Source of the DNA: Lancefieldella parvula_C
Lineage (GTDB): Bacteria > Actinomycetota > Coriobacteriia > Coriobacteriales > Atopobiaceae
DNA length: 64,000 nucleotides
NCBI RefSeq assembly: GCF_000758945.1
Contig: NZ_JRND01000024.1
Location: 1 to 64,000, forward strand
Reading direction: 5' to 3'
The notes under the pieces were generated by a model. That model searched no databases. It saw only the letters and a program-made list of their open reading frames with translations, and was not told the origin of the DNA. Positions 33,440 to 42,433 of the stretch are shown here, piece after piece (positions within the stretch are counted from its first letter, which is position 1; the number at the start of each line of letters is the position of its first letter). The position numbers were made by a program, and so were the translations under genes.

Positions 33440-34054
33440 ATGAAGTTCAATAAGCTCGGCCTCGTAGCAGCATCCGCTTCTGCCGTTCTTGCACTTGCTG
33501 GCTGCAATCTTATTCCAAATCTTGCTGATCCAGGAACCACTACTGGCGGTGGTCAGCAGCAACAGCAGCAACAGCAGACTGCACCTGATGCAAATACCGC
33601 AACCAAGCCTTCAGATACTCGTGCTGGTGACTCTGACTCTAAGGACCTCTATAACACTCTGATGGATAAGCACAACACTTCAGAGCAGGTTACCAACGTT
33701 CAGAAGTACGTTGATGATATTAAGAAGACTGGCGATAAGACTGAGGTTCTTATCGACACCGATAAGATTACCGTTACCGTTACCGGCATTGGTGTTGACT
33801 TTGAGAACTCCAACGGCTATCTGGTTGAGGTTGTTAACAAGACCGATACCAACATCTTCATTCAGACCACCGACACCGCTATTGGCAAGGATGAGCTGAG
33901 CTTGTTTGTTAACGCAGCTCCTAACGCAACTACCAAGGGCTTTGCATTCTTTGACCCAGGTGTAAAGATGGATCCATCCGCAACTGTTCGTGGTACCATC
34001 CTTGCTCTTTATGGTTCTGATTACAGCATGGATTCCTTCAGTGTTATGTTCTAA
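33440..34054 (+). CDS. Secreted lipoprotein with a polyglutamine linker
   Basis: 204 residues. The signal peptide ends in the lipobox 'LALAGC' (Cys at 22), so the mature protein is lipid-anchored outside the membrane. Residues ~33-50 are a Gly/Gln linker with eight Gln encoded by CAG/CAA triplets, a slippage-prone run. The C-terminal ~120 residues form a beta-rich domain ('KITVTVTGIGVDFENSNGYLVEVVNKTDTNIF') that resembles DUF4352/immunoglobulin-like lipoproteins in Gram-positive bacteria; substrate or partner unknown. AAGGAG lies before the start. Own terminator follows. Confidence 0.75.
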   Translation: MKFNKLGLVAASASAVLALAGCNLIPNLADPGTTTGGGQQQQQQQQTAPDANTATKPSDTRAGDSDSKDLYNTLMDKHNTSEQVTNVQKYVDDIKKTGDKTEVLIDTDKITVTVTGIGVDFENSNGYLVEVVNKTDTNIFIQTTDTAIGKDELSLFVNAAPNATTKGFAFFDPGVKMDPSATVRGTILALYGSDYSMDSFSVMF

Positions 34055-34077
34055 GTTTTATTTAGTTCATTGACTGC

Positions 34078-34108
34078 AAAGGCTCAGCTTTTCAGCTGAG
34101 CCTTTTTT
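34078..34108 (+). terminator. Rho-independent terminator
   Basis: AAAGGCTCAGC/GCTGAGCCTTT stem with a six-base loop and T6, 24 bases after the lipoprotein gene. Confidence 0.85.
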
Positions 34109-34230
34109 GTTAGCGAGAAACCCCGTCAAAAGCAGTTAAATAAGTCAGTGTTGAGGTTATTAGAATCCATTAGACTATAGAGTTGTTAGCTATTAGAAAA
34201 GCATGTATGCACTGCATATAAGGAGCTACG

Positions 34231-35229
34231 ATGCTAGATTTAGATAAAAACACAGACAGGTCATATAACGATCTTATCTTCTTAAAACCTCTTTTTCACA
34301 ACAAAATTTGGGGCGGTAGAAGGCTTGCTGAAGAGTATGGTTACGACATCCCCGAAGGCTCAGTAGGAGAGTGCTGGGCGATTAGTGCACATCCTAGTGG
34401 AGACTGTGAAGTTGCCTCTGGTGCATATGCTGGCAAAACTCTTTCTGAGCTTTGGTCAACGCATCGAGAGCTTTTTGGTAATGCAGAGGGAGACCGTTTC
34501 CCACTTCTCATTAAAATTCTTGATGCAAAAGATGACCTCTCTGTTCAGGTTCATCCAGATGACACGTACGCAGCAGAACACGAGAATGGTTCTCTGGGAA
34601 AGTCTGAGTGCTGGTATATTCTTGATGCAAAAGAGAATGGCGATATTGTTGTAGGACAAAATGCCTCCTCAAAAGAAGAGTTTGCAGCCATGGTTGAGCA
34701 GGGAAAGTGGTCTGAACTGCTCAATTACGTTCCTATCAAGGCTGGAGATTTCTTTAGGATTGATCCTGGAACCGTTCATGCCATTAGAACAGGCACGCTT
34801 ATTCTTGAAACTCAGCAGAGCTCCGATATTACGTATCGTGTGTATGACTATGATCGTTTGGGAGACGATGGCAAGCCTCGTGATTTACATCTGGCACAGA
34901 GCTTAGAGGTTATTGATTACGCTCAGGAAGCTCCAACATCTGGAGAAATCACAGCTCCAGAAATTGACGGCAAAACTGAGCTTATGAGTTGCAAGTATTT
35001 CTCGGTAGAAAAATACGAGATTCATGAGGCAAAAACTATTTCTCAGCCATGGCCGTTTATGTGCGTAAGTGTCATTGAGGGAGAAGGTACGGTTTGCGCT
35101 GACGGCGGCAACGGAGTAGAGCATAGGATTTGCAAGGGCTCACATTTTATTGCACCTGCGTCTTCTGGTAGCCTGCGCTTTACGGGTACTATGACGTTGA
35201 TTACCTCTCATCTTCCTCATACAAAGTAG
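34231..35229 (+). CDS. manA: Mannose-6-phosphate isomerase, class I
   Basis: A 332-residue cupin-type zinc isomerase that interconverts mannose-6-phosphate and fructose-6-phosphate. The N-terminus 'LKPLFHNKIWGGRRLAEEYG' and the zinc block 'LSVQVHPDDTYAAEHENGSLGKSECWYILDA' (Gln, His and Glu ligands) are typical, as is 'FFRIDPGTVHAI' with the last His. AAGGAGC stands before the ATG. The short form (about 330 residues) is that of Firmicutes and Coriobacteriia. It is monocistronic, between two lipoprotein genes, and would channel mannose from a PTS into glycolysis. Confidence 0.92.
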   Translation: MLDLDKNTDRSYNDLIFLKPLFHNKIWGGRRLAEEYGYDIPEGSVGECWAISAHPSGDCEVASGAYAGKTLSELWSTHRELFGNAEGDRFPLLIKILDAKDDLSVQVHPDDTYAAEHENGSLGKSECWYILDAKENGDIVVGQNASSKEEFAAMVEQGKWSELLNYVPIKAGDFFRIDPGTVHAIRTGTLILETQQSSDITYRVYDYDRLGDDGKPRDLHLAQSLEVIDYAQEAPTSGEITAPEIDGKTELMSCKYFSVEKYEIHEAKTISQPWPFMCVSVIEGEGTVCADGGNGVEHRICKGSHFIAPASSGSLRFTGTMTLITSHLPHTK

Positions 35230-35328
35230 GATGATACATAAGTCGAATACAGTTTAATTTGTAACATTTGACTCGTTTCAAGTAGAATATAAAAAGTTGA
35301 GCCTTTTATACGTTTATAGGAGGAACGT

Positions 35329-36528
35329 ATGAATAAAGAGATGATTACTCGTCGCGCTTTTGCGGGATTGGCTGCAGGCGGTGCTGCCAGCACGCTTGCT
35401 GCTTGTAATAGTGACGTGATGCAGGCAATCTTAAACCCTGATTCTATTCTTGGTGGAGCTGGTCAAGATCCTCAGAATGGCGGTCAAGGCGGTACTGGTG
35501 ATGCACCTTCTCAGTCAGAATTTGTAAAGCTTGAGGAGACTCCAGATAATCCAACGCTAACCGGAGATTTTTCTAAGATTATTACTGGCGTCTGGTGTGT
35601 TGACGATGGTGTTGGAACTAAAGGTGGATCAAAGGAAGGCAAAACCTTTGACCATGGTGGCATGCTTAATCAGGGCTATAACGATGGAACCGTTCTTTAC
35701 TATTCATTCAAAGAAGACGGCACTTTCTTCATGCATAATTTTAAAGGTGTGAAGAATGATGGTAAGTGGGAAGCAAAAGGAACTATTGCCATTCAATGTA
35801 CGTATGATGATGGCGATAGTGTGCCAATGCTTTTTGATAAGGACGACAACAACTATCTGAAGTACAGTGATGCCAAGAGTGAGATTACGTTTAATTTCAA
35901 AAAACTTTCTGACAATCCAGACGATACTTCACAGATAGCTTATATTGAAGGACAGGTAATCAATTTTGCTGCCACCATTCCTGGTACGTATTATCTCTTT
36001 GGCTTGCACTATGCAGATGGTTCTAAAGAAGATTTGACCAGTGATCAGATTGAGTCTATGAATAAGGGTTCTGGCGGAGCGTATACCTTCTCTGCTCATA
36101 AGGATGGAGCTGCTGCACTGTTCTATCCAGACGGTAGCGTTTCTCCTATTCAGATTGTTGCAGAAGAGCCTTCGGCAGATGGTCTTTCTTTCCCCATTCT
36201 TGCTCAGGGCTTTTCAGAAACTGAACAGATATCTAAGTCTGTTCTATACACTACTGCGGAAAATAAAAAGCTTCTCAGTATTGATGCTCCTGGATTTACT
36301 CTTAAGTTTGCCCTCCTTAATCACCGTGAGGATGATTGGGCTAAATATGAGTATCCACCAAAGGCAGAGTTCCCTTGGCAACCAGATGGTAAGGGTGGCT
36401 ATAAGCTAGTAACTCCTACTTCTTCTGGTTCTGGCGGTAGCTCTTCAGGAAATGGCGGCAGCTCATCTGGAAATGGTGGTAGCTCCTCAGGAAATGGCGG
36501 CGGCAAGGGCGGCTCAGGTAAGAAATAA
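35329..36528 (+). CDS. Probable Tat-exported lipoprotein of unknown function
   Basis: 399 residues. The N-terminus combines a twin-arginine motif ('TRRAFAGLAAGG') with a lipobox 'LAAC' (Cys at 25), so export as a folded lipoprotein is likely. After a Gly/Gln/Pro linker comes a repetitive beta-rich body with two similar halves (~70-200 and ~205-345), each with a 'GTYYL'/'GTVLYYSFKEDGTFF'-like strand pair. The last ~30 residues are a Gly/Ser/Asn tail with three copies of 'SSSGNGG'. AGGAGG before the ATG. I do not recognise the family; folding inside the cell before export could point to a bound cofactor or metal. Confidence 0.7.
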   Translation: MNKEMITRRAFAGLAAGGAASTLAACNSDVMQAILNPDSILGGAGQDPQNGGQGGTGDAPSQSEFVKLEETPDNPTLTGDFSKIITGVWCVDDGVGTKGGSKEGKTFDHGGMLNQGYNDGTVLYYSFKEDGTFFMHNFKGVKNDGKWEAKGTIAIQCTYDDGDSVPMLFDKDDNNYLKYSDAKSEITFNFKKLSDNPDDTSQIAYIEGQVINFAATIPGTYYLFGLHYADGSKEDLTSDQIESMNKGSGGAYTFSAHKDGAAALFYPDGSVSPIQIVAEEPSADGLSFPILAQGFSETEQISKSVLYTTAENKKLLSIDAPGFTLKFALLNHREDDWAKYEYPPKAEFPWQPDGKGGYKLVTPTSSGSGGSSSGNGGSSSGNGGSSSGNGGGKGGSGKK

Positions 36529-36557
36529 CCCAGCCTTTTCTGGTTTCTTTTACTAAC

Positions 36558-36591
36558 AAAAAAGCAGGCATATGATATGCCTGCTTTTTTG
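36558..36591. terminator. Bidirectional terminator
   Basis: AAAAAGCAGGCATA/TATGCCTGCTTTTTT stem with a three-base loop between the convergent lipoprotein (plus) and mscL (minus) genes. Strong T runs are present in both readings. Confidence 0.85.
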
Positions 36592-36624
36592 TTGCCAACT
36601 TTTACATGTGTAAAAGGGCGGTGA

Positions 36625-36647
36625 TGTAAAGCTTAGTGTAAAGCTTA
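36625..36647. repeat. Tandem duplication of the mscL 3' end
   Basis: TGTAAAGCTTA occurs twice with period 12; the right copy contains the mscL stop codon (TTA on the plus strand), the left copy follows it. Same type of event as at the sirtuin and pth2 genes. Confidence 0.75.
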
Positions 36648-37094
36648 CGCAGCGTGTGCGCCGCCCTCAATCTCACCAGTGCAGTGTGGGCAGCGAGTTG
36701 CGCCTTCCTTAACCTCTTCAAGGCAGTGTGGGCAGTGTGGAGCTGTAACCTCTTCACCAGCTTCTTCTTCGTCCTTCTTAAGCTTGGAAGCCTTCATGAA
36801 CTTATTGAGGGCCTTAACCATGCAGAAGACAATGAATGCAATGATCAGGAAGTTGATGATTGCGCTGATAAACGCACCAAAGTCAATGCCGTTCTGGGTG
36901 CCAGGAACTGGAATAGAAAGACCAGAAACCTCGGTGCCACCGCCAGAGATCAGCTTAATAAATGGGTTGATGATGTCATTGACAAGGGAGGTAACAATAG
37001 CGGTAAATGCGCCGCCAATGATGATACCAATAGCCATGTCCATAACATTGCCCTGCTGGATAAACTCTTTAAACTCCTCGACAAACTTTTTCAT
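36645..37094 (-). CDS. mscL: MscL mechanosensitive channel with a C-terminal zinc ribbon
   Basis: 149 residues. Residues ~1-105 are MscL: 'EFKEFIQQGNVMDMAIGIIIGGAFTAIVTSLVNDIINPFI' (N-terminal helix and TM1), a periplasmic loop, TM2 ('AFISAIINFLIIAFIVFCMVKALN'). MscL opens under membrane tension and releases solutes during osmotic downshock. Instead of the usual short helical bundle, the C-terminus carries 'CPHCLEEVKEGATRCPHC', a CxxC-CxxC zinc ribbon, after an acidic Glu-rich linker. Length is about 15 residues above the norm. Good ribosome binding site before the ATG. Single gene, upstream of and in the same direction as nothing close; the M32 peptidase gene ends 60 bases upstream. Confidence 0.93.
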   Translation of the reverse strand: MKKFVEEFKEFIQQGNVMDMAIGIIIGGAFTAIVTSLVNDIINPFIKLISGGGTEVSGLSIPVPGTQNGIDFGAFISAIINFLIIAFIVFCMVKALNKFMKASKLKKDEEEAGEEVTAPHCPHCLEEVKEGATRCPHCTGEIEGGAHAA

Positions 37095-37155
37095 TTCATC
37101 CCTTTCGTGTAGTTAATAGAGGACAGGTATTTCTACTCGCGCCTACGGCGTGCGC

Positions 37156-38712
37156 TTATGCGCTGGCCAGACCATAGATGCGAGAGTATTTATCAGTTAG
37201 ATACTTGGTGTAGTAGTGGACGTCAAAAGGCTCACCGCATGCACCCAAGATAAGCTCCTTAGAGTCCTTTGCTCGGCCCCAGGTCCAAATGCGACTGCCC
37301 AGCCACTCTTTGATAGGTGCTAGGTCTCCTGATGCACAGACGGCGTCAAAGTCCATGCCCTCAGCAATCATGGCGTGCTTGTACTGTGCGCCATAAGCGC
37401 TGCCAAGAGCATAGGTTGGGAAGTAGCCAAACTCACCCCATGACCAGTGAACATCCTGAAGAGCGCCTTCGGTGTTGTTTGGAACCGTAACGCCCAGGTA
37501 CTGCTTGTACTTCTCGGCCCAAAGAGCTGGAACGTCCTTTGCAGTAATCTCGCCAGAAAGGAGTGCCTGCTCCATTTCGTAACGGATGAGGATGTGCAGA
37601 GGATAGGTGAGCTCGTCCGCCTCAGTGCGGATGAGACTTGGCTGTACCTTATTAGCTGCCGAGAAGAGCTGGAAGGCAGTGACACGATTCAGCTGGCCAG
37701 GGAAATGCTTGCGCATAAGCTGAATAAGAGGCTCAGCAAAAGCCTCAGAAAGGCCAACGTAGTTCTCAAAGAACCTAGACTGGGACTCGTGCATACCCAT
37801 AGAAGTACCAGTGCTCAGAGAGGTAAAGCGGTACTCCCAGTTAATGCCCTGCTCGTAGAGGGCGTGACCGTTCTCATGCAGCATGGAATAGACATTGGAG
37901 AGAACGTTATTCTCGTAAGCGTGGCTGGCAACCATAACAAAGCCGATACCAGGGCCACCGGTGTAAGGGTGCTCAGTTTTACCAAGCCAATAAGCGTCCT
38001 CGTCAAGACCCTGAAGCTTTACCAGGTCTTTTGCAAGGTCCCACTGACGGTTGACATCAAACTTACCCTCAAGAGGTTTGGTGCTTGGTTGGCGCTTAGA
38101 AGCCATACAATCGGCAACTAGAGGAACTACCACTTCTTTAACGTTATTGAAGAAGGTGTTGTAGAACTCTCTGTTGGTGCCGTGCTCAAAATCGCTGAGT
38201 AAGAGATCATATGGGTCTTTGGAAGCATCACGTGCCTGGCACATCTCTTTGCGAAGCTCAATTAAGCTATCCAGCTTTGGAGCAAAGAGTGACCAGTCAT
38301 CGCTGTTCTTTGCCTGCTCCCAGACCTCATTAGCCTCTGTGGTAAGACGAACAAAGTTGCTCTGAAGCTCAACAGGTACATCTACCAGCTGGCTTCTATC
38401 GCGACGAAGAATTTTAACTTGTGCGCGATGAGTCTCATCAAGTAGGGCGCGGTTCTCGTGAAGTCTATCAAGCAGTGCGCCAACAGCAGGATCACAGAAG
38501 GTCTCCTGGACCTGCTCGCCAAGGATTGCCAGGGCTTCTCCGCGCTCTTCAGCAGCCTTTTTTGGATCAATGCATGGTCCAAAAGAGCCAATCTCATTAG
38601 CTGCGTAGTTGAGAGCAAAGAGCTTCTTCTCAAGTTCATCAAGTTTAGCGATATCATCGCGGGGATTTGAAAGCGCTGCGTTCAGTTCAACAGTGTTATG
38701 TGCGCTGTCCAT
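37156..38712 (-). CDS. M32-family metallocarboxypeptidase (carboxypeptidase Taq type)
   Basis: 518 residues. The zinc site 'LHENGHALYEQG' (HExxH) and downstream 'GMHESQSRFFENYVG' (with the third ligand Glu) are the M32 signature; 'ELTYPLHILIRYEMEQALLSGEI' and 'GVTVPNNTEGALQDVHWSWGEFGYFPTYALG' are also typical. The enzyme takes single residues from peptide C-termini in the cytosol. Length is as in the family (about 500). AGGATTTT-type ribosome binding site before the ATG 38712. It is in the same direction as mscL, which begins 62 bases after its stop, so the two may share a transcript. Physiological role is probably recycling of peptides. Confidence 0.92.
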   Translation of the reverse strand: MDSAHNTVELNAALSNPRDDIAKLDELEKKLFALNYAANEIGSFGPCIDPKKAAEERGEALAILGEQVQETFCDPAVGALLDRLHENRALLDETHRAQVKILRRDRSQLVDVPVELQSNFVRLTTEANEVWEQAKNSDDWSLFAPKLDSLIELRKEMCQARDASKDPYDLLLSDFEHGTNREFYNTFFNNVKEVVVPLVADCMASKRQPSTKPLEGKFDVNRQWDLAKDLVKLQGLDEDAYWLGKTEHPYTGGPGIGFVMVASHAYENNVLSNVYSMLHENGHALYEQGINWEYRFTSLSTGTSMGMHESQSRFFENYVGLSEAFAEPLIQLMRKHFPGQLNRVTAFQLFSAANKVQPSLIRTEADELTYPLHILIRYEMEQALLSGEITAKDVPALWAEKYKQYLGVTVPNNTEGALQDVHWSWGEFGYFPTYALGSAYGAQYKHAMIAEGMDFDAVCASGDLAPIKEWLGSRIWTWGRAKDSKELILGACGEPFDVHYYTKYLTDKYSRIYGLASA

Positions 38713-38908
38713 AAAAATCCTCTCTACAAAATTTAGGAGCGACCAGTATGTTTGCCGGTTATATGTAACCGTTTAGCAATTGCGTCATATTTTACCCTGT
38801 AATTTATTGATATTTGAGCGATACTAAAAAGACTACGTCCTAAAACAATAAGTACATTTTTTCGGCACAATTTTTGCCCAAAGATGGCTTGTAAGGAGTA
38901 AGAGTTCT

Positions 38909-40207
38909 ATGGATGACAGCAGAATCTCGTTTGACGTATGGAGTGATCTTTACGCAGATCGCGTTCAAACCATGCGAAAAAGCGAAGTACGAGATTTGTT
39001 TGCGGCCCTGTCTCGTCCAGGTGTCATTGCGCTGTCTGGTGGTCTGCCAGACATTTCTTCGCTGCCACTTGACCAGGTTGCAGAGTGCGCTCGACGCTGC
39101 GTTGCTGTTGAGGGACTTAGGTCTCTTCAGTACGGCAACTCCGATGGCCGTATTGAGTGCAGAAGGACCATCTGCAAGATTTTAGCTGCTCAGGGCGTCG
39201 AGGCCGATCCTGACGAGATGATTTTGACTTCTGGTTCTCAACAGGCGCTTGATTTCTTAGGACGCGTCTTCTTAAACCCTGGAGATGACGTTATTTGTGA
39301 GGGTCCAAGCTATCTTGGCGCGTTCCAGGCGTTTTCTGCATACGAGCCTACTGTTCACACCATTGATATGGACGAAGAAGGCATTAGGACAGATCTTCTC
39401 GAGACAAAGCTTAAAGAGCTTGCAGACCAAGGCAGAAAGCCTAAGTTCATCTACGTTATTCCTAACTTTAACAATCCTGCCGGCATCACCATGTCTATGC
39501 CAAGGCGCCTCCGTCTTCTTGAGCTGGCTCGCCAGTACAACATCCCTGTTGTTGAGGATGATCCGTATGGCCTTATCCGCTTTGAGGGAGAAGATCTAAC
39601 ACGCCTTAAGACGCTTGATCCAAATGTCATTTATTTGGGAACCACGTCAAAGATTTTTGCCCCTGGACTGCGTCTTGCATGGATGGTTGCACCTCGTCAC
39701 TTCCTTGAGCGCATCAACCTTGCTAAGTCTGGCTCTGATCTGTGTACCAGCCCCTTTAACATGATTCTTGCTGAGCACTACTTCAATGAGGTTGATTGGC
39801 AAGCAGCGCTTGAGGTGTCTAAGTCTCGCTATAAAGAGAGAAAAGACGCCATGCTGGCTGCGCTTGCGGAGTTCTTCCCCAAAGACGTTACCTGGACTAA
39901 GCCAGAGGGCGGTTTGTTCCTGTGGGTAACCTTCCCGCCATACCTCAACACTGAGCAGTTGCTTCCTCGTGCAATCGAAGAGGGAGTTGCCTTTGTACCA
40001 GGTGTTTATTGCTATCCTGACCAGCGTATTAGTTCAAGTATGCGCCTGTGCTACTCATTTGAGACGCCAGAGCGCATCCACGAGGCAATCCGCAGGCTGT
40101 CTTTGTGCGTCCAAGATCGCATGGCGCTGTATCGCGCATTCCTAGAGGCGGGCGCTCTACCTGAGTCTTCTCATTCTGAATCTCAATCCTCTGCAAGGGA
40201 GTGTTAA
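38909..40207 (+). CDS. Class I/II PLP-dependent aminotransferase (2-aminoadipate/KAT-II-like)
   Basis: 432 residues. 'GLPDISSLP', 'GNSDGRIECRRTICKIL', 'LTSGSQQALDFLGRVFLNPGDDVICEGPSY', 'YVIPNFNNPAGITMS', the cofactor-lysine block 'GTTSKIFAPGLRLAWM' and 'GGLFLWVTFP' are those of the MocR/LysN/AadAT aminotransferase group, here without a winged-helix DNA-binding part. The reaction transfers the amino group from an amino acid to a 2-oxo acid; likely substrates are aromatic, branched or 2-aminoadipate. A Ser/Glu-rich tail (~410-432) is extra. The stop lies two bases before the ATG of the Ddl-like gene, so the two are in one operon with the ROK kinase; a shared pathway is not obvious. Confidence 0.9.
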   Translation: MDDSRISFDVWSDLYADRVQTMRKSEVRDLFAALSRPGVIALSGGLPDISSLPLDQVAECARRCVAVEGLRSLQYGNSDGRIECRRTICKILAAQGVEADPDEMILTSGSQQALDFLGRVFLNPGDDVICEGPSYLGAFQAFSAYEPTVHTIDMDEEGIRTDLLETKLKELADQGRKPKFIYVIPNFNNPAGITMSMPRRLRLLELARQYNIPVVEDDPYGLIRFEGEDLTRLKTLDPNVIYLGTTSKIFAPGLRLAWMVAPRHFLERINLAKSGSDLCTSPFNMILAEHYFNEVDWQAALEVSKSRYKERKDAMLAALAEFFPKDVTWTKPEGGLFLWVTFPPYLNTEQLLPRAIEEGVAFVPGVYCYPDQRISSSMRLCYSFETPERIHEAIRRLSLCVQDRMALYRAFLEAGALPESSHSESQSSAREC

Positions 40208-40209
40208 GT

Positions 40210-41211
40210 ATGGCTACAAAAGTTGCTGTCATTATGGGTGGAGCCTCATTTGAGAGGAACTTCTCGCTCAAAAGTGGAGCTCTTGTCTCTGAGGCTTTAG
40301 AGAAGCACGGGTATGAGGTATTACCACTTGATGCTGATGCGCACCTGGTAGACACCCTCCGTGCCGAGAAGCCTGATGTTGCGTTTGTGTGCCTTCACGG
40401 TGCAGGCGGAGAAGATGGTGCAGTACCTGCGCTTTTAGAGTTCCTCAAGATTCCGTATGTGGGCTCAAGGCCTGCATCTTGTAGGGCAGCCTGGAACAAA
40501 GCTGACATGCCATTTATTGTGCGTCAGGCCTGGTCAAAGGAGGAGTCCGAGGTCATCTGGCCTCCTCAGATTGTACTAACTGCCAGCGCTTTTAAAGATC
40601 TTGGAGCCGCAGCCGCTCTTGATCTGGTTCCCGAGCGCCTTGGCGGTGGCGTTGGCTTCCCTCTTGCGGTCAAGCCTGTTCACGGCGGCTCTGCTATGGG
40701 CCTTTCTAAGGTTGATAGCGCTGACCAGCTAGGACCAGCACTTCTCGGCGCACTTGGTTTTGACGATTCCGTCATTATCCAGCAGTGGGTTGATGGTGTT
40801 GAAGTAAGCGTTACTGTGCTCTCTGATGCAGACGGCGAGAAAACCCTGCCACCGGTAGAGATTTCAGTGGTCAAGGGTATTTATGACACGGATGCTCGCC
40901 TTGATCCAGAGCGTATTCAGCATTTCTGTCCAGTTCGTCCTGAGTCTTTGGCAGCACTTGGCGCAGATCCAGCCGCTGCTCGTGAGGCTCTTGAGCGCGC
41001 AGCTCTTGAGGTGTACACCGCTTATGGCTGCAGAGATCTTGCTCGTATTGATTTTATTTGGGATGGACATCACGTTATGGTCATGGGTCTGAAGACATTC
41101 CCAGGACTCACTGAGACCTCCCTTGTTCCAATGGCTATTGAGGCTGCAGGATACGCTGTTGAAGACGTTCTTGCGCAACTTGTTGAGGGTGCGCTTAAGC
41201 GCGGTAACTAG
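40210..41211 (+). CDS. D-Ala-D-Ala ligase-like ATP-grasp protein with altered metal ligands
   Basis: 333 residues. The N-terminal 'VAVIMGGASFERNFSLKSG', 'VAFVCLHGAGGEDGAVPALLEFLKIPYVGS' and the ATP-grasp 'FPLAVKPVHGGSAMGLSKV' belong to D-Ala-D-Ala ligases, which make the dipeptide for peptidoglycan. But the Mg2+ block near the C-terminus, normally E-x-N-T-x-P-G-M, reads 'MGLKTFPGLTETS': the Glu is Gly and the Asn is Lys, while the earlier Asp ('ARIDFIW') is kept. An insert near residues 110-130 ('VRQAWSKEESEVIW') is also unusual. AAGGGA precedes ATG 40210. Either a second, diverged ligase with another product or an inactive or regulatory paralogue; a normal Ddl elsewhere would be expected. 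Confidence 0.75.
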   Translation: MATKVAVIMGGASFERNFSLKSGALVSEALEKHGYEVLPLDADAHLVDTLRAEKPDVAFVCLHGAGGEDGAVPALLEFLKIPYVGSRPASCRAAWNKADMPFIVRQAWSKEESEVIWPPQIVLTASAFKDLGAAAALDLVPERLGGGVGFPLAVKPVHGGSAMGLSKVDSADQLGPALLGALGFDDSVIIQQWVDGVEVSVTVLSDADGEKTLPPVEISVVKGIYDTDARLDPERIQHFCPVRPESLAALGADPAAAREALERAALEVYTAYGCRDLARIDFIWDGHHVMVMGLKTFPGLTETSLVPMAIEAAGYAVEDVLAQLVEGALKRGN

Positions 41212-41219
41212 GGGGTTTT

Positions 41220-42188
41220 ATGGAATACGTATTGGGCATTGATGTTGGTGGCACCACCATCAAGCTGGGACTCTTCTCTGCAGAGGGAGAGCTACTTTCT
41301 GAGCAGAAGGTCAAGACGCCCGCACTTGATAACCAGGATGGTTATCAGACGGTAACCGATGCTATTAAGCTGATTGTTCATGGCCAAAAAGCAAGCCGTA
41401 ACGATGTTATTGCGTGTGGTTTGGATATTCCAGGTCCTGTTGCAGATGACGGAACCGTTGGTCTTCTCGCCAATGTAGATATTGATCCTGAAGGATTGGT
41501 GCAGGCAATCAATATGTGCCTGCCAAACGCAACTATCGCGTTTGTCAACGATGCTAACGCCGCTGCTCTGGGCGAAGCGTGGGCTGGCGTTGCCGTGGGC
41601 GTGCCGTCGTTTGTGCTGATTGCGCTGGGTACCGGCGTTGGTGCAGGTGTTGTTGTAGACGGCAAGCTTGCTGCGGGTGCTTTTGGCGCGGGCGGTGAGA
41701 TTGGTCACATCATTGTTGAGCCAGAAGAGACGTTGACCTGCGGTTGTGGTCGCCACGGTTGCCTGGAGCAGTATGCTTCTGCTAAGGGTGTTGTCCGCTT
41801 GTACCTGGAGGAATGCGTTTCTCGAGGTGTTGTTCCTGTGACTATTGAGCACGAGACTGATACGGTGTCCGTGTTTAGGGCTCATGCTCAAGGCGATGAG
41901 TGCGCAACCCTTGCTATCCATAAGATGTGCCACTACCTGGGTCTTGCTATGGCGCAGGTTTCGTGCGTAGTTGATCCTGCCATGTTCTTGATTGGAGGCG
42001 GTGTTGCGGGTTCGTTTGCAACGTTTGCTACCGAGCTTCGCGAGTGTTTTGAGCAGTACGCTCTACCGGTAAGCAAGGGCGCTCGTATTGAGGCTGCGAG
42101 CTTGGGCAATCAGGCTGCAATGTATGGTTGCGCATACGAGGCGCTGCGCCTGAGGCAAGAGCGTTTTGGCCAGGAGAGCGCTGAGTAG
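41220..42188 (+). CDS. glk: ROK-family glucokinase
   Basis: 322 residues. 'VLGIDVGGTTIKLGLF' is the ATP-binding phosphate-1 motif, 'VNDANAAALGEAWAG' carries the catalytic Asp, 'IALGTGVGAGVVVDGKL' the second phosphate motif, and 'CGCGRHGCLEQYAS' the ROK zinc site. The protein has no DNA-binding domain, so it is a kinase and not a repressor; glucose or a related hexose would be phosphorylated with ATP. The stop of the Ddl-like gene is eight bases upstream, so it is the third gene of that operon. Glucokinase is the best guess; mannose, fructose or N-acetylmannosamine kinases look alike. Confidence 0.85.
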   Translation: MEYVLGIDVGGTTIKLGLFSAEGELLSEQKVKTPALDNQDGYQTVTDAIKLIVHGQKASRNDVIACGLDIPGPVADDGTVGLLANVDIDPEGLVQAINMCLPNATIAFVNDANAAALGEAWAGVAVGVPSFVLIALGTGVGAGVVVDGKLAAGAFGAGGEIGHIIVEPEETLTCGCGRHGCLEQYASAKGVVRLYLEECVSRGVVPVTIEHETDTVSVFRAHAQGDECATLAIHKMCHYLGLAMAQVSCVVDPAMFLIGGGVAGSFATFATELRECFEQYALPVSKGARIEAASLGNQAAMYGCAYEALRLRQERFGQESAE

Positions 42189-42351
42189 AAGCAAGTTTTT
42201 GGCGCATGATCTTCTCGTCTGGAAAAGGGTACGTACGTGAGGGCTCTTGGCGAGAAAAACATCAAAGTTTTTGTCATAAACGCTGTACTAAATGAAAGTA
42301 CGTTCAATAACATAATTTTCTGATTACAATTTATGTAAAAACGTAGTTGTC

Positions 42352-42386
42352 AAAGCTGCTCAGTGCTAACATTGAGCAGCTTTTTT
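42352..42386 (+). terminator. Rho-independent terminator
   Basis: AAAGCTGCTCA/TGAGCAGCTTTTTT stem with a loop of about ten bases. It closes the aminotransferase-Ddl-ROK operon and precedes the fructose PTS gene; a promoter for fruA must lie after or around it. Confidence 0.8.
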
Positions 42387-42433
42387 GGTTGTGTTTGGAA
42401 TAGTTCCGAGCACTAGGATGAAAGGGGAGTGCT

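Noticed and set aside
33561..33590. CAG/CAA run as a regulatory microsatellite
   Set aside because: It lies in frame in a lipoprotein linker and gives polyglutamine; phase variation would need non-triplet changes.
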